A stretch of DNA of 64,000 nt from an uncultured Dehalococcoidia bacterium (GCA_958296225.1 OY282456.1:1302001-1366000), one strand, 5' to 3'; numbered from the stretch's first letter, positions 23,593 to 33,381 are shown. Notes: generated from the sequence alone by a model not told the origin. Made by a program: numbers and translations.

Positions 23593-23961
23593 TTACTCTC
23601 CGCCGCCGGCAAAATCATCGGAACGGCGAGAGGTTGGTTCCTCCATCATCCCGGCATTGTAGCCTCTCCGATACTCTTTTTCCAGCCTCCGTTTCCACCA
23701 CTTGCCCCACAGTCCGGTTAGCCATAGCCAAAGTTTTTTGCTGAGGTAGGAGACGCCGAAAAAAATCGCCCCAGCCAGGACCTCAACAACGGGCCAGAAC
23801 AGGCCCGATAGCGGGGTGAGGTCGGCCGCAGTAATCAGTGTTTCTAATCCTTCCCACCGGCGATTGCCGAAAATCAGCACCAGCGCGGCGTTTATTATCA
23901 GAATGGTGATTGCTGCGGCCAGGATTTTGAAACGAGGCGGGAACCGCTTCGGCTCTTGCAC
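23593..23961 (-). CDS. Small two-helix membrane protein
   Basis: 122 residues from a GTG at 23961, 5 bases after the ilvD stop, so probably cotranscribed. Two hydrophobic segments: FKILAAAITILIINAALVLI and LSGLFWPVVEVLAGAIFFGV, followed by an aromatic-basic region (KKLWLWLTGLWGKWWKRRL) and YRRGYNAGMMEE, the same repeat type as in the next gene. Family unknown; a broken paralogue is at 22714-23032. Confidence 0.6.
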   Translation of the reverse strand: MQEPKRFPPRFKILAAAITILIINAALVLIFGNRRWEGLETLITAADLTPLSGLFWPVVEVLAGAIFFGVSYLSKKLWLWLTGLWGKWWKRRLEKEYRRGYNAGMMEEPTSRRSDDFAGGGE

Positions 23962-23966
23962 TGCGG

Positions 23967-25694
23967 TTACCGCGTAACCGCCCCTTCCGCCGCTGAGGAC
24001 ACCAGCTTGGCGTACTTGGCCAGCACGCCGGTAGTGTACTTCGGCTCAATCGGCCGCCAGGCCGCCCGCCGGTCGGTCAGCTCTTCCTCACTGATGCGGG
24101 CGTCGATACGCCGGCCGGGGATGTCCAGCGTGATGATGTCGCCTTCCCGCAGCAGCCCGATGGGGCCGCCGACCATCGCCTCCGGCGCCACGTGGCCTAC
24201 CATCGGCCCGTGGGATGCGCCGGAGAACCGCCCGTCGGTGACCAGCGCTACCGAATCGCCCAGGCCCTGCCCGATGAGTGCTCCGGTAACCGCCAGCATC
24301 TCCCGCATCCCCGGCCCGCCTTTGGGCCCTTCGTAGCGGATGACCACGATGTCGCCCGCCTTGATTGCGCCGCGCTGGATGGCCTGGAACGCCGGCTCTT
24401 CCTGCTCAAAGACCCGCGCCGGGCCTTCGTACACCCGCTCCTGGTGTCCGGCCACCTTGATTACGGCGCCGTCCGGGGCCAGGTTGCCCCGCAGGATGGC
24501 CAAACCGCCGGTAGGACTGCGCGGATTGTCGGTGTGGTAGATGACGGGCTGGTCGTCAACAATTGGCGTCGCGTTGATATTCTCGGCCAGCGTCTTGCCG
24601 TTGACTGTCAGCGCGTCGCCGTGGAGCAGGCCGGCGTCCAGCAGCCGTTTGCCGATGAGGGCCACGCCGCCGTAGCGGCTCAGGTCGGCCATCACGTAGC
24701 GGCCGCCGGGTTTCATGTCGGCGATGTATGGCGTGTTGCGGCCGATGCGGTCGAAATCCTCCAGCGTCAGGTCAACCTCGGCTTCCCGCGCAATTGCCAT
24801 CAGATGCAGCACCGCGTTGGTCGAGCCGCCCATGGCCACCACCACGGTAATCGCATTCTCGAAAGCCTGACGGGTGAGGATGTCGCGCGGGCGAATCCCC
24901 TCCTCCAGCATCCGCATCACGGCTTCGCCGGCGCGACGGGCTTCGTCGTTCTTGCCGGGGTCAACCGCCGTCAGCGAGGCGTCGCCGGGCAGCGACATTC
25001 CCATCACCTCAATGGCCGTGGACATAGTGTTGGCGGTGAACAGGCCGGCGCAGGACCCTTCGCCGGGACAGGCGTTGCACTCCAGTTCGGTCAGCTGCTC
25101 CCGCGTCATCCGACCGGCGGCATAGGCTCCCACCGCCTCAAACACGTCCTGGATGCTGACATCGCGGCCCTCGAACCGGCCGGGCAAAATGCTGCCGCCA
25201 TAGACGAACACGCTGGGAATGTTGAGCCGGGCAATGGCCATCATGCAGCCGGGCATATTCTTGTCGCAGCCCGCCACCGTAACCAGGCCGTCCATCCGCT
25301 CGCCAAAAGCGACCGTTTCAATGGAATCGGCGATGACCTCCCGGCTCACCAGCGACGCCTTCATCCCCTCGGTGCCCATGGAGATGCCGTCGCTTACCGT
25401 GATGGTGCCAAACTGGAAGGGCGTGCCTTCGCCCTGGCGGATACCTTCTTTCACGGCGGCGGCGATACGGTCCAGATGCACGTTGCACGGCGTAACGTCG
25501 CTGGCCAGATTGGCCACGGCCACAAAAGGCTTTTCCAGGTCGTCGGGAGTCAGGCCCATGGCCATCAGCATTGCCCGGGCCGGCGCCCGTTCCGGGCCAT
25601 CGGTGATGTCCCGGCTGCGATGCTTCAACAGCGCCCTGGGGCTGCGGGTGATAGTAGTCAAAACGGCCTCCTCGTCGGGCGCCTGGCCCGCCAT
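23967..25694 (-). CDS. ilvD: Dihydroxy-acid dehydratase
   Basis: 575 residues from the ATG at 25694, the usual length. IlvD dehydrates 2,3-dihydroxy-acids in valine, leucine and isoleucine synthesis and carries an iron-sulfur cluster. The cluster cysteines are in [23 protein letters not shown] and [20 protein letters not shown]. The C-terminal [19 protein letters not shown] is the family signature. A fragment is duplicated at 23050-23218. No other branched-chain genes are adjacent. Confidence 0.95.
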   Translation of the reverse strand: MAGQAPDEEAVLTTITRSPRALLKHRSRDITDGPERAPARAMLMAMGLTPDDLEKPFVAVANLASDVTPCNVHLDRIAAAVKEGIRQGEGTPFQFGTITVSDGISMGTEGMKASLVSREVIADSIETVAFGERMDGLVTVAGCDKNMPGCMMAIARLNIPSVFVYGGSILPGRFEGRDVSIQDVFEAVGAYAAGRMTREQLTELECNACPGEGSCAGLFTANTMSTAIEVMGMSLPGDASLTAVDPGKNDEARRAGEAVMRMLEEGIRPRDILTRQAFENAITVVVAMGGSTNAVLHLMAIAREAEVDLTLEDFDRIGRNTPYIADMKPGGRYVMADLSRYGGVALIGKRLLDAGLLHGDALTVNGKTLAENINATPIVDDQPVIYHTDNPRSPTGGLAILRGNLAPDGAVIKVAGHQERVYEGPARVFEQEEPAFQAIQRGAIKAGDIVVIRYEGPKGGPGMREMLAVTGALIGQGLGDSVALVTDGRFSGASHGPMVGHVAPEAMVGGPIGLLREGDIITLDIPGRRIDARISEEELTDRRAAWRPIEPKYTTGVLAKYAKLVSSAAEGAVTR

Positions 25695-25756
25695 GATGCG
25701 GCAATGTGTCGTTCGAATTATAGATTGGCCCGGTAGGTGCGGCAACCGAACCGCCG

Positions 25757-26776
25757 CTACAACTCAACCACCATCTGCAACTCCGTCGTCGGCCGGCACA
25801 GCGCCTCAAACGCGGCCTGAATCCCTTCCAACGGAACGAAGTTGGTGGCCGACAGCATATGCTCCACCGACACCCGCCCCGTGCGCATCAAGTCCAGCGC
25901 GATGCGCCAGTCTGCCGGCAAAGTGCCAAAGGACGACTGCACCCGCACTTCCCGCGCCATCCAGTTGGGCGGCATTACCGGCGTCGGTTCCCAGGCAATG
26001 GCAATCAGCACCACCTGGCCGCCGCGAGCGCACAAGTCCAGCCCCTGCTCCAGCGTTGACGGCGCGGCGGCGCACTCGAATACTACCTGCGGCCCCGTGC
26101 CGCCGGTCAGTTCCACAACCCGGGCCTCAAAATCGCGGTCGGTTGGATTCAGCACGGCATCGGCGCCCAGCAATCGCGCCGCCTCCGCCCGTCCCGGCGC
26201 CGGCTCCGACACGATGACAGTGGCCGCGCCCGCCGCCCGCGCCGTCTGCATACACAGCAGGCCAATCGGGCCGGCGCCCAGCACCAGAACCGAATCGCCC
26301 AACTTGATGTCCGACAGCCGCACGGCGTGGACGGTAACGGCGCACGGTTCGCACAATGCCGCCTGCGCGTCGGTAACGTCGTCGGGCACGGCGGTAGGTT
26401 CCCATTCGTCCAGCAAAACGTACTCGGCATAGCCGCGCGGGCGCGTATTCTGCTGAAAGCCCATCGTCCGGTAGTTGAACCGGGGATTGGCGCGCGTCGC
26501 CGACCCGCCGCCGGGGGGCGGATGCCCGCCGCCGCCCACCACCCGGTCGCCAACACGCCAGCGCGACACGTCGGGCCCAACATCTACGATGGTTCCGGTG
26601 TATTCGTGGCCCATGACGGAACCCGGCGGGGCCAAATCGTACAGGAATGCGTGTACGTCGGTGCCGCAAATGGCCGAATACTTCACCCGCATCACCACCT
26701 GATTGGCGGCGGGAGTCGGGTCCGGCAACTCCACAACCTGCAAAACCTGTTCGCCCTGATAAACGGCTGCTTTCAT
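25757..26776 (-). CDS. Zinc-type medium-chain dehydrogenase (threonine/sorbitol dehydrogenase-like)
   Basis: 339 residues. Catalytic zinc ligands: [10 protein letters not shown] near residue 38 and MGHEYTG near residue 58. The cofactor motif is [20 protein letters not shown]. The loop that normally carries four structural-zinc cysteines here reads [20 protein letters not shown] and has none, so the structural zinc is probably absent. Substrate unknown. ATG at 26776 is separated from the next gene by a long intergenic stretch. Confidence 0.88.
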   Translation of the reverse strand: MKAAVYQGEQVLQVVELPDPTPAANQVVMRVKYSAICGTDVHAFLYDLAPPGSVMGHEYTGTIVDVGPDVSRWRVGDRVVGGGGHPPPGGGSATRANPRFNYRTMGFQQNTRPRGYAEYVLLDEWEPTAVPDDVTDAQAALCEPCAVTVHAVRLSDIKLGDSVLVLGAGPIGLLCMQTARAAGAATVIVSEPAPGRAEAARLLGADAVLNPTDRDFEARVVELTGGTGPQVVFECAAAPSTLEQGLDLCARGGQVVLIAIAWEPTPVMPPNWMAREVRVQSSFGTLPADWRIALDLMRTGRVSVEHMLSATNFVPLEGIQAAFEALCRPTTELQMVVEL

Positions 26777-26904
26777 AGCGCACCTCTTTGCGCTGCGCCG
26801 TTATAACGGGCGCAGCGCGGCAATTTCGCAATTTCGGCCCCAGCATAGCACACGCGCCGCCCGGGGCCTGAAACGCATCCACAAGGTCAAGGGTGGAGGG
26901 CGAT

Positions 26905-27033
26905 ATGGAGGATGCCATCCGCCGGCGCAACGCCCTGCGTGACGTGGTAGAGGCGCTAATCAACCTGCCAGAGCGCCAAGCGGTGGCGGCGGTGACTACG
27001 GAGCGGGAGTTTCAGGGCTGCGCGGGACACTGA
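26905..27033 (+). CDS. Very short ORF, function unknown
   Basis: 42 codons, MEDAIRRRNALRDVVEALIN then LPERQAVAAV, with GGTGGAGGG upstream of the ATG. The middle has a helical pattern (LxxxVEALxxLPERQ) loosely like sigma-factor region 4, too short to judge. It is the only candidate in the 26777-27158 gap, which otherwise shows nothing recognisable. Confidence 0.25.
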   Translation: MEDAIRRRNALRDVVEALINLPERQAVAAVTTEREFQGCAGH

Positions 27034-27158
27034 CGCCAAAGCGCAACCCGGCGTTAATTGGCGGCGTCACGGTTAGCAATCGCCGGGGGGTTGACGCTAC
27101 AATGACGCCGGCCGGCGATGGGCGCTGTACCGATATGCCGGCGACGCGCGAGTTCACT

Positions 27159-28136
27159 ATGCAATGCCCAAACTGCCAGGGGGACGCCGTGGCCGGCGCC
27201 GTTTTCTGCAATCATTGCGGAACGAGGATGCCGGCCGTCTGCCAGGTCTGCCACACCGGCAACCCGCCGGAAAGCCGCTTTTGCCACGAGTGCGGCGCGG
27301 CCCTGACGGCAAGGCATACTCCGTTGGCGCCGTCCCCTTCCCCGGCGCGGGAAACCGGAGTTAGGGACATTGGAACCGACTTGAAAACGCTGGGCGCCGA
27401 CTTGGCGACCTACTCGGCGCCCCGTATCAAAAGAGGCAGCGCGGCCACTGCCCGGCTTGCCAAAGCCGCCGCCGTCGCCGCCGCGCCGCGCGTCAAGTCA
27501 TTGGCGCAACGCCTCAAGTCTTACCGCCCCGAACCGCCGCCGCCGTCAATCCCGGCCAATTACGCTTATGCCGCGGATGACATTGCGAGCCAAGGGCCGC
27601 CCTCTGCGTCCGCCATCGCCTGCCCCCGTTGCCACCGGGTCAGCGAGCCGGGGTCGCTGTTCTGTTTCTCCTGCGGGCTGCCGCTGGATGATGCGGCCCC
27701 GGCGGCGACGGGGCGCGCGCCGGCCTACGCCGGCCAGCCGGCCGGATTCTGGGTACGGTTGGGAGCCTGGATAATTGACTTCATTATCTTGGGCATAGTG
27801 GAAATACCCCTGATTGCAGTCTGGCCGGGATTTGACGAATACTTTGCCGCCAATGCGGTCTGGCACGAGGTTGACCTGCTCATCCTGCTCCTGAACGTAC
27901 TGTATTACACCATTGGCGTATCGGTGTGGGCAACTACAATCGGCAAGCGGCTGCTGGGGCTGTACGTATTGCGCCCGGACGGCTCCAATGCGGGACCGGG
28001 CCGGGCTTTGGCGCGCTATTTCGCCAGCGTTCTTTCGGCGCTGATTCTCGGCCTCGGCTACCTGATGATTGGACTGCGGAACGACAAGCGGGGGCTGCAC
28101 GACCTGATTTGCGACACGGTGGTAGTCCGGCGATAG
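27159..28136 (+). CDS. Zinc-ribbon and RDD-domain membrane protein
   Basis: 325 residues from the ATG at 27159, which puts the first ribbon at the N-terminus; starts at 27102 and 27135 are possible. Three Cys4 ribbons: CPNCQGDAVAGAVFCNHCG, CQVCHTG...FCHECG, and after an Ala/Lys-rich linker CPRCHRV...FCFSCG. Then an RDD domain: GFWVRLGAWIIDFIILGIVE, a second helix pair, TIGKRLLGLYVLRPDG and the closing RGLHDLICDTVVVRR. RDD proteins are poorly understood, some linked to ion transport. Ribbons probably face the cytoplasm. PrsW follows 10 bases later. Confidence 0.8.
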   Translation: MQCPNCQGDAVAGAVFCNHCGTRMPAVCQVCHTGNPPESRFCHECGAALTARHTPLAPSPSPARETGVRDIGTDLKTLGADLATYSAPRIKRGSAATARLAKAAAVAAAPRVKSLAQRLKSYRPEPPPPSIPANYAYAADDIASQGPPSASAIACPRCHRVSEPGSLFCFSCGLPLDDAAPAATGRAPAYAGQPAGFWVRLGAWIIDFIILGIVEIPLIAVWPGFDEYFAANAVWHEVDLLILLLNVLYYTIGVSVWATTIGKRLLGLYVLRPDGSNAGPGRALARYFASVLSALILGLGYLMIGLRNDKRGLHDLICDTVVVRR

Positions 28137-28146
28137 GCGGTCGGGC

Positions 28147-29013
28147 TTGTATTATCTGGTCATCATACCGCTGCTGGCCTTTGCGCCCGGCCTTTTCTGG
28201 CTGTGGTTCTTTATCCGCAAAGACGTCTATCGCCCGGAACCGCGCCGGATGCTGGCGGTGACCTTCCTGCTGGGGATGGCGGCGACGATACCGGCCGGCA
28301 TCATCAACACCATCTTTCTGGACGATGACATTCTGCACGAAACCGCCAGCCTGGCATCGGTAGCGTCGGGGATGCTGTTTGTAGTAGGGCCGGCCGAGGA
28401 AGTCTGCAAGTTCCTGGCCGTCCGGCTGCGGGCCTATCGCTCGCTGTATTTTGACGAGCCGGGCGACGGCCTGGTGTACAGCACGGCCGCCAGCCTGGGC
28501 TTTGCGTCGCTGGAGAATCTGCTCTACATTCTGATGTTCGGCCCGGCAGTGATGCTGCTGCGCGCGCCGTTGAGTACGGCGGCGCACGTGGTTTTTGGCA
28601 GTTTCTGGGGCTATGCGCTGGGGCGGCAGGTTCAGGATGGCCAGGGCCGGCGCCGGCGCTGGCAGACGCCGGCGGGTATCGCCGCCGGCGCAGTGGTTCA
28701 CGGACTGTTTAACGTGGCGGTATTCACGTTCTGGCCGGCGGCGGCGGTTCTGGTGGCGCTGGGCGTAGCATGGACGCTGGGACGGTTTGGCTGGGCGCAG
28801 CGGGTTTCGCCATTCCGCTACCGTCGCAACTATCCGAAAATCGCCTGCGCGGTTTGCCGGCGGCGCATCAGCATCGTCAGCCGGTACTGCCGTTTTTGCG
28901 GCGCGCCCATCCCGGCGCGGGGGCCGGGGGCGGTTTATTGCAGTTACTGCGAGCATGAGAACCGTCCTGACGCCGGCTACTGCGCCCGCTGCGGCGACCG
29001 GCTGCTGCGGTAG
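28147..29013 (+). CDS. PrsW-family intramembrane protease with C-terminal zinc ribbons
   Basis: 288 residues from a TTG, the only sensible start. PrsW proteases cut membrane anti-sigma factors or other substrates inside the membrane. The catalytic motifs are present: GPAEEVCKFLAVR (EExxK), ASLENLLYI, AHVVFGSFWGYALG and VVHGLFNVAVF, spread over about seven membrane helices. After the last helix come two Cys4 ribbons (CAVCRR...CRFCG and CSYCEH...CARCG). The previous gene also has ribbons, so the pair may act together. Confidence 0.85.
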   Translation: MYYLVIIPLLAFAPGLFWLWFFIRKDVYRPEPRRMLAVTFLLGMAATIPAGIINTIFLDDDILHETASLASVASGMLFVVGPAEEVCKFLAVRLRAYRSLYFDEPGDGLVYSTAASLGFASLENLLYILMFGPAVMLLRAPLSTAAHVVFGSFWGYALGRQVQDGQGRRRRWQTPAGIAAGAVVHGLFNVAVFTFWPAAAVLVALGVAWTLGRFGWAQRVSPFRYRRNYPKIACAVCRRRISIVSRYCRFCGAPIPARGPGAVYCSYCEHENRPDAGYCARCGDRLLR

Positions 29014-29029
29014 CCGGGTTCGGTGATTG

Positions 29030-29560
29030 AAGGTCATCCGAGATGAAAACGGCGTGGCGCTGGGGTCGTTTGGAGGTTGGGCAGGGGTGATTGACCAGGC
29101 CCTGGCGGCAGGAAGCGGTTCAGCCAACGCACCTGGTGAGCGACGGGGATGCGGCCATCGCCGCGGGCATCCGGATGGTCTATGGCCGGCAAGCGCCCCA
29201 CCAGCTCTGCCATTTTCATCTGCTGCGGGAGTACCGGCGGAACATTGGGGAGACTGGTTGGCGGGAGGCGCGGCGACTGCTGGCGTCGTCCGGCCTGGCG
29301 GAGGCCCGGGGCTATGCGGCGCGGGTGGCCGCGTTGACCGGAGGCCAGGGGACGTACTGGTGTCGGAAAGCCCTGGGGGCAGGGCGGCGGCATTTGGCCA
29401 CGGGGCAGGCGCGGCACAAGACGACCTCCCGCTTGGAACGGCACAGCCGGGAGTTGCGGCGGCGGGAAAAGATGGGCACCGTATGGACACCGCACAACCT
29501 GCCGGTGTTACTCCAAAACCGGGGCCTCATAAACCAAACCACCTGAAACGGAACGCTACC
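29030..29560 (+). mobile_element. Decayed transposase copy B with a terminal repeat
   Basis: From 29091 one frame reads HLVSDGDAAIAAGIRMVYG, PHQLCHFHLLREYRRNIGE and WYCRK-type residues further on (TYWCRKALGAGRRHLATGQ), a DDE-transposase pattern close to Mutator/IS256 or ISL3 types. The preceding codons (VIRDENGVALGSFGGWAG) lie in another frame, so the gene is frameshifted and its N-terminus is gone. Fourteen bases after the stop it ends with the terminal sequence at 29534-29560 (ACCACCTGAAACGGAACGC...), shared with the short elements. The rest of the gap to 29773 shows nothing. Confidence 0.7.
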
Positions 29561-29773
29561 CCCGCTCCGCCCTGGGCTTGCCGGCTTTGGGTATCAAGGT
29601 GTACCCTCGGAGCAGAAGCGGCAGGGGTATATCCGTTTTGGAATACCCGGCGCCGATGTTGCCGGTGCCGCTTTCCATCCCACCCGTTGGTGCGGGGAAT
29701 CTTGGCAGCGCGGGGAAATACCAACGTCGCTTTGGGCGGTACTCCTTCGCTGCGTTATATTAGGGAGGCAATC

Positions 29774-31216
29774 ATGCTGGACTTGATTATCAAGGGCGGA
29801 ACTGTGGTTGCGCCCGAAGGGGCCGGCCTTAGGGACGTGGGCATTCAGGGAGAGCAAATCGCGGCCGTGGCCTCTCCCGGCGTCCTGGACGACGTGGGCG
29901 CGGCGGAGACTATTGACGCGACCGGGATGATTGTCCTGCCCGGCGGCATCGAACCCCACGCTCACATCAATGTCCCGGTGCCCGATTACTGGGCCGGGGG
30001 CGATACCGGCGTCTTTACCCAGCCGCCCGAGGCCGCCAGCCGCGCCGCCGCTTTTGGTGGCGTCACTACCTACGTGGACTTCGCCGGGGCGCTGCCCCTG
30101 ACGCCGGGCGCGGTTCCGCCGTCCGACCCTATAATGGCCCAGATTGAAACGCGGAGGGATACTTTCCGGGGACATTCCTACACCGACTACACCTTCCACT
30201 ACATTCTCGCCGGCGCCATCCCACCCAGCACTATGGGCGAAATTGGCGAAGCGATTCAGTCGGGCGTCGCCAGCTTCAAGGTTTTCACCACCTTCCACGC
30301 CCGCGTCCCCATGGGGCATCTGTGGGATATTTTCCAGGAAGTCGGCAAGCACGGCGGCATCATGGCCGTCCACGCCGAAGAGGATGACATCGTAACCTAT
30401 ATGGAGGAAAAGCTGGAACGGGAGGGCCGTGACCACGCCTCCAACCTCCACCTGGCCCACAACAACATTTCCGAGGATATTTCCTTCCGCAAGGTGGTGC
30501 GGCTGGCCCGAAGCACCGAAACCGGCATCTACTTCGTCCACACCACGGCCAAAGAGGGCGTAGCCGCCATCGCCGAGGCCCGCGCCGCGCAACTGCCCGT
30601 CTATGGCGAGGCTCTGCACAACTACCTGGAGTTCACCTGCGACGATTACCTGAAGCCTGACGGCCTCGCCATCCATACCTACCCGGCCATCAAATTCTCC
30701 GATGACCGCGACGCCCTGCAACAGGGGCTGGCGGACGGCCCCATCTGCACCACGGCCACGGATGAATGGACTACCTACAAAAACGTCAAGCTGGCCGGCG
30801 ACACCATCCGCACCCTCTGCGGCGGGCATAATGGCATTGAAACCCGTATGCCGGTCACCTACACCAAACTGTTGTCCAGTGGCCGCATCGACCTGGAACG
30901 GTTCGCCGCCATCACCTCCACCAACGCCGCCAAAATCCTCGGAATGTACCCGCAGAAAGGCGCCATTGCCGCGGGCAGCGACGCTGACATCGTCATCTTT
31001 GACCCGAATCTCAAGAAGACAATAACGGTGGATGAGCTGCACGCCAATTCCGACTACTCCATCTGGGACGGCTTTCAGTGTGCCGGCTACCCGATAATGA
31101 CGCTGCTGCGCGGCAAGGTGATAGTCCGCGACGGCCAGCTCCACGGCAGCCCCGGAGACGGCCGCTGGCTCTCCCGTAAAGTGTCCCCACGGGTGATTAC
31201 GCAAACGTCGGTGTAG
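29774..31216 (+). CDS. hydA: Dihydropyrimidinase/D-hydantoinase-like amidohydrolase
   Basis: 480 residues from the ATG at 29774, with GGGAGG upstream. These cyclic amidohydrolases open hydantoin or dihydropyrimidine rings. Metal ligands: LPGGIEPHAHINVPVPDYW near residue 58, the carbamylated Lys in ASFKVFTTFHARVP near residue 165, HAEEDDIVTYM, and HTTAKEGVAAI, with the late Asp in CTTATDEW. The family's adenosine-like end is ASDADIVIFDPN. A role in pyrimidine breakdown is possible; substrate not determinable. It is followed by a short mobile element. Confidence 0.9.
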   Translation: MLDLIIKGGTVVAPEGAGLRDVGIQGEQIAAVASPGVLDDVGAAETIDATGMIVLPGGIEPHAHINVPVPDYWAGGDTGVFTQPPEAASRAAAFGGVTTYVDFAGALPLTPGAVPPSDPIMAQIETRRDTFRGHSYTDYTFHYILAGAIPPSTMGEIGEAIQSGVASFKVFTTFHARVPMGHLWDIFQEVGKHGGIMAVHAEEDDIVTYMEEKLEREGRDHASNLHLAHNNISEDISFRKVVRLARSTETGIYFVHTTAKEGVAAIAEARAAQLPVYGEALHNYLEFTCDDYLKPDGLAIHTYPAIKFSDDRDALQQGLADGPICTTATDEWTTYKNVKLAGDTIRTLCGGHNGIETRMPVTYTKLLSSGRIDLERFAAITSTNAAKILGMYPQKGAIAAGSDADIVIFDPNLKKTITVDELHANSDYSIWDGFQCAGYPIMTLLRGKVIVRDGQLHGSPGDGRWLSRKVSPRVITQTSV

Positions 31217-31341
31217 GGCCGGTGGCCAGGCAATCGTGACCAGATGGGGCCGGGCGCCAACCTGCCCCCTGGTCATTCAATAGGACGACGACCCCTGCGC
31301 AGCCGGCGACGCTGCCCACTGCATCAACCCTCGACAGCGCC

Positions 31342-31483
31342 GGCAGCGTTGCAATTCAGGTGGTCGTACCTTGTCGTCATTCCGGCGCAAGCCGGAATCC
31401 ACTAAATCCCAGTCGGAAAATCCTGTCCATCCTGTCCATCAATGTAAAAAGCGGACTCAAACCACCTGAATTGCAACGCTACC
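31342..31483. repeat. 142-bp foldback element (MITE-like) with 23-bp inverted ends
   Basis: Left end 31342-31364 (GGCAGCGTTGCAATTCAGG...) and right end 31461-31483 are inverted repeats with one mismatch. The flanks GACAGCGCC (31333-31341) and GACCGCGCG (31484-31492) agree at 7 of 9 bases, a decayed target duplication. Inside are a REP-like CATTCCGGCGCAAGCCGGAAT and the AATCCTGTCCATCCTGTCC repeat. No coding capacity. The remaining bases of the 31217-31549 gap show nothing else. Confidence 0.8.
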
Positions 31484-31549
31484 GACCGCGCGTATCCAGT
31501 TGACCCTGGCGCGCGCACGTGTTAGGATTGCGCAACTAAACTACTTGCG

Positions 31550-32248
31550 TTGACCAAATTCTTAAGGTTTCTACAGGTTCTGGTGGTTGCGAGCACGGAA
31601 AATACAGCCCGGTGGATGTCTCTCGGAGAGGTCAGCCGGGCGCTGGAAATCAACGAGGCGACGCTCCGGCAATGGGCTGACCGGGGGCGGCTGCCGGTGT
31701 ATCGCACTCCCGGCGGACACCGGCGCTTTCTGCGGGAAGACGTGGCCGCGCTGATGCAGGGCACGCCGGCGAATCCGTCGGCGGAGTCTGACCCCGAAGG
31801 TTTGGCGCTGCGACGGATTCGCCGGAAGTTGAGCCACATTGACCTGTCCGAGCAGTCCTGGATGGAAAGTTTTCAGGCGGAAGGGCGGGACCGGATGCGA
31901 CTGTTCGGGCGGCGGCTGCTGTCCCTGCTGTTGCAAAACGGCCTGAACGGGCGCAGCCGGCGCAAGGACGAAACGCTGTCGGAGACGCATATGCTGGGCC
32001 ATGAGTACGGCTCGGAGATGGCGGCCCGGGGCGTGCCGCTGACGGACAGCGTGCAGGCGTTCCTGTTCTTCCGTCAAGCGGTGGTGGAAGCGGTGCAACC
32101 GGAACGGCTGCGCCAGGTAGTAGAAATGTCGGATCGGGTGTTGCTGGGTTTGGTGAACGCTTACGATTCCCGGTTGCCGGCAATGAATGACGACGCGAAG
32201 GCGAGCCAGGCGGATGGCGTGGCTGTGCCTGATGGTGGCGCGAGATGA
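31550..32248 (+). CDS. MerR/BldC-type HTH regulator at the head of the heme operon
   Basis: 232 residues from a TTG; an ATG at 31616 is an alternative start. The N-terminal DNA-binding domain is of the BldC/HTH_17 kind: MSLGEVSRALEINEATLRQW then YRTPGGHRRFLREDVAAL. The C-terminal 140 residues are helical (SWMESFQAEGRDRMRLFGRR, LSETHMLGHEYGSEMAARG), resembling sensor-like domains seen behind such HTHs. Its stop overlaps the start of the AhbA-AhbB gene (ATGA), so it probably controls heme synthesis; the signal is unknown. Confidence 0.75.
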   Translation: MTKFLRFLQVLVVASTENTARWMSLGEVSRALEINEATLRQWADRGRLPVYRTPGGHRRFLREDVAALMQGTPANPSAESDPEGLALRRIRRKLSHIDLSEQSWMESFQAEGRDRMRLFGRRLLSLLLQNGLNGRSRRKDETLSETHMLGHEYGSEMAARGVPLTDSVQAFLFFRQAVVEAVQPERLRQVVEMSDRVLLGLVNAYDSRLPAMNDDAKASQADGVAVPDGGAR

Positions 32249-33342
32249 CTACTGAGAGCATGGACCTTACCGACCGCAAGCTGCTGAACATCGTTCAGAG
32301 CAATTTTCCGATGGTTGCAGAACCTTACCGGGCGATTGCCGACGCGGCGGGAATTGGTGAAGCAGAGGCTTTGGAGCGACTGGCTGAGCTGAAACGCCAA
32401 AACGTGGTGCGGCAAATCAGCGCCATTTTTGACACGCGCCGGCTGGGTTACAAGACGACCCTGGTAGCCTTTGCCTACGGCGATGGGGACTTGCATCCGG
32501 GGGCAATTTTCATCAACCGTCATCCGGGCGTGAGCCACAACTACGCCCGTGAAGGCTCGTACTACAACCTCTGGTTCACGCTGGCGGTGCCGCCCGACGG
32601 CGACCTTGCGACCACGGTGCAATGGATGGCGGATAAGACTTCGGCTATCGAATACCGGATTATGCCCACCATCCGGTTTTTCAAGATTGGCGTGAACTTT
32701 GATATGGTGAAACGCCGGAGCGACGCCTACAACTATAATCCCGACGCCGGCACGGCCAACGGCAGCGGACAGCAACGCATCCCGGCCAGCGACTGGAACC
32801 AGGCCCAGGAGATAACCGAGTGGGACAAGACCGTAATCCGGGCGGCGCAGGAAGATTTGCCGCTGGTGTCGCGGCCTTTTGACGACGTGGCCGGGCGGCT
32901 GGGGCTGACGGTTTCGGAGCTGTTCGAACAGCTGCGGGAATACCAGGAACGCAAGCTGATGCGACGGTTCAGCGCCGTGCTGTACCACCGGCGTTCCGGG
33001 TTCCACGCCAACGCGATGATTGTCTGGAAAGTCCCGCCGGAGCGCTCCGAAGAGGTGGGGATGATTATGGCCGAGAACCCGGCGGTTACCCACTGCTACG
33101 AGCGGCCCACGTTCCCCGATTGGGAGTACAGCCACTTCACCATGGTTCACGCGCCCACCAGGGACGAATGCGAGGAGATTGGCCGGAACATCGCCACCGC
33201 CACCGGAATCAGCGATAACCTCCTGCTGTACAGCACTCGCGAGTACAAGAAGACTCGCGTGCGCTATTTCGTGGAGGATTACGAACGGTTCTGGGATTCT
33301 GCGGAAGCGGCGGCAGCAATGGCGGAGCCGGTCGGCGCGTGA
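32245..33342 (+). CDS. Fused siroheme decarboxylase (AhbA-AhbB, Lrp/AsnC-like)
   Basis: 365 residues containing two AsnC-like units. The first starts LTDRKLLNIVQSNFPMVAEP and the second WDKTVIRAAQEDLPLVSRPF; each has an HTH-like part, then a ferredoxin-like domain (VRQISAIFDTRRLGYKTTLV; MRRFSAVLYHRRSGFHANAM). AhbA and AhbB normally form a heterodimer that removes two acetate carboxyls from siroheme, giving 12,18-didecarboxysiroheme on the alternative heme route. Fusion would fix the 1:1 ratio. Neighbours make uroporphyrinogen III and precorrin-2, which fits. AhbC and AhbD are not in the window. Confidence 0.85.
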   Translation: MTTESMDLTDRKLLNIVQSNFPMVAEPYRAIADAAGIGEAEALERLAELKRQNVVRQISAIFDTRRLGYKTTLVAFAYGDGDLHPGAIFINRHPGVSHNYAREGSYYNLWFTLAVPPDGDLATTVQWMADKTSAIEYRIMPTIRFFKIGVNFDMVKRRSDAYNYNPDAGTANGSGQQRIPASDWNQAQEITEWDKTVIRAAQEDLPLVSRPFDDVAGRLGLTVSELFEQLREYQERKLMRRFSAVLYHRRSGFHANAMIVWKVPPERSEEVGMIMAENPAVTHCYERPTFPDWEYSHFTMVHAPTRDECEEIGRNIATATGISDNLLLYSTREYKKTRVRYFVEDYERFWDSAEAAAAMAEPVGA

Positions 33343-33381
33343 GTCCGTCTTGGCGTTTGGATTGCGGAAGGATTGCCTCAA

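Noticed and set aside
19889..29560. Composite transposon bounded by the two inverted transposase remnants
   Set aside because: Each copy has only one recognisable end and no shared target duplication flanks the 9.7-kb span; the genes between are ordinary.
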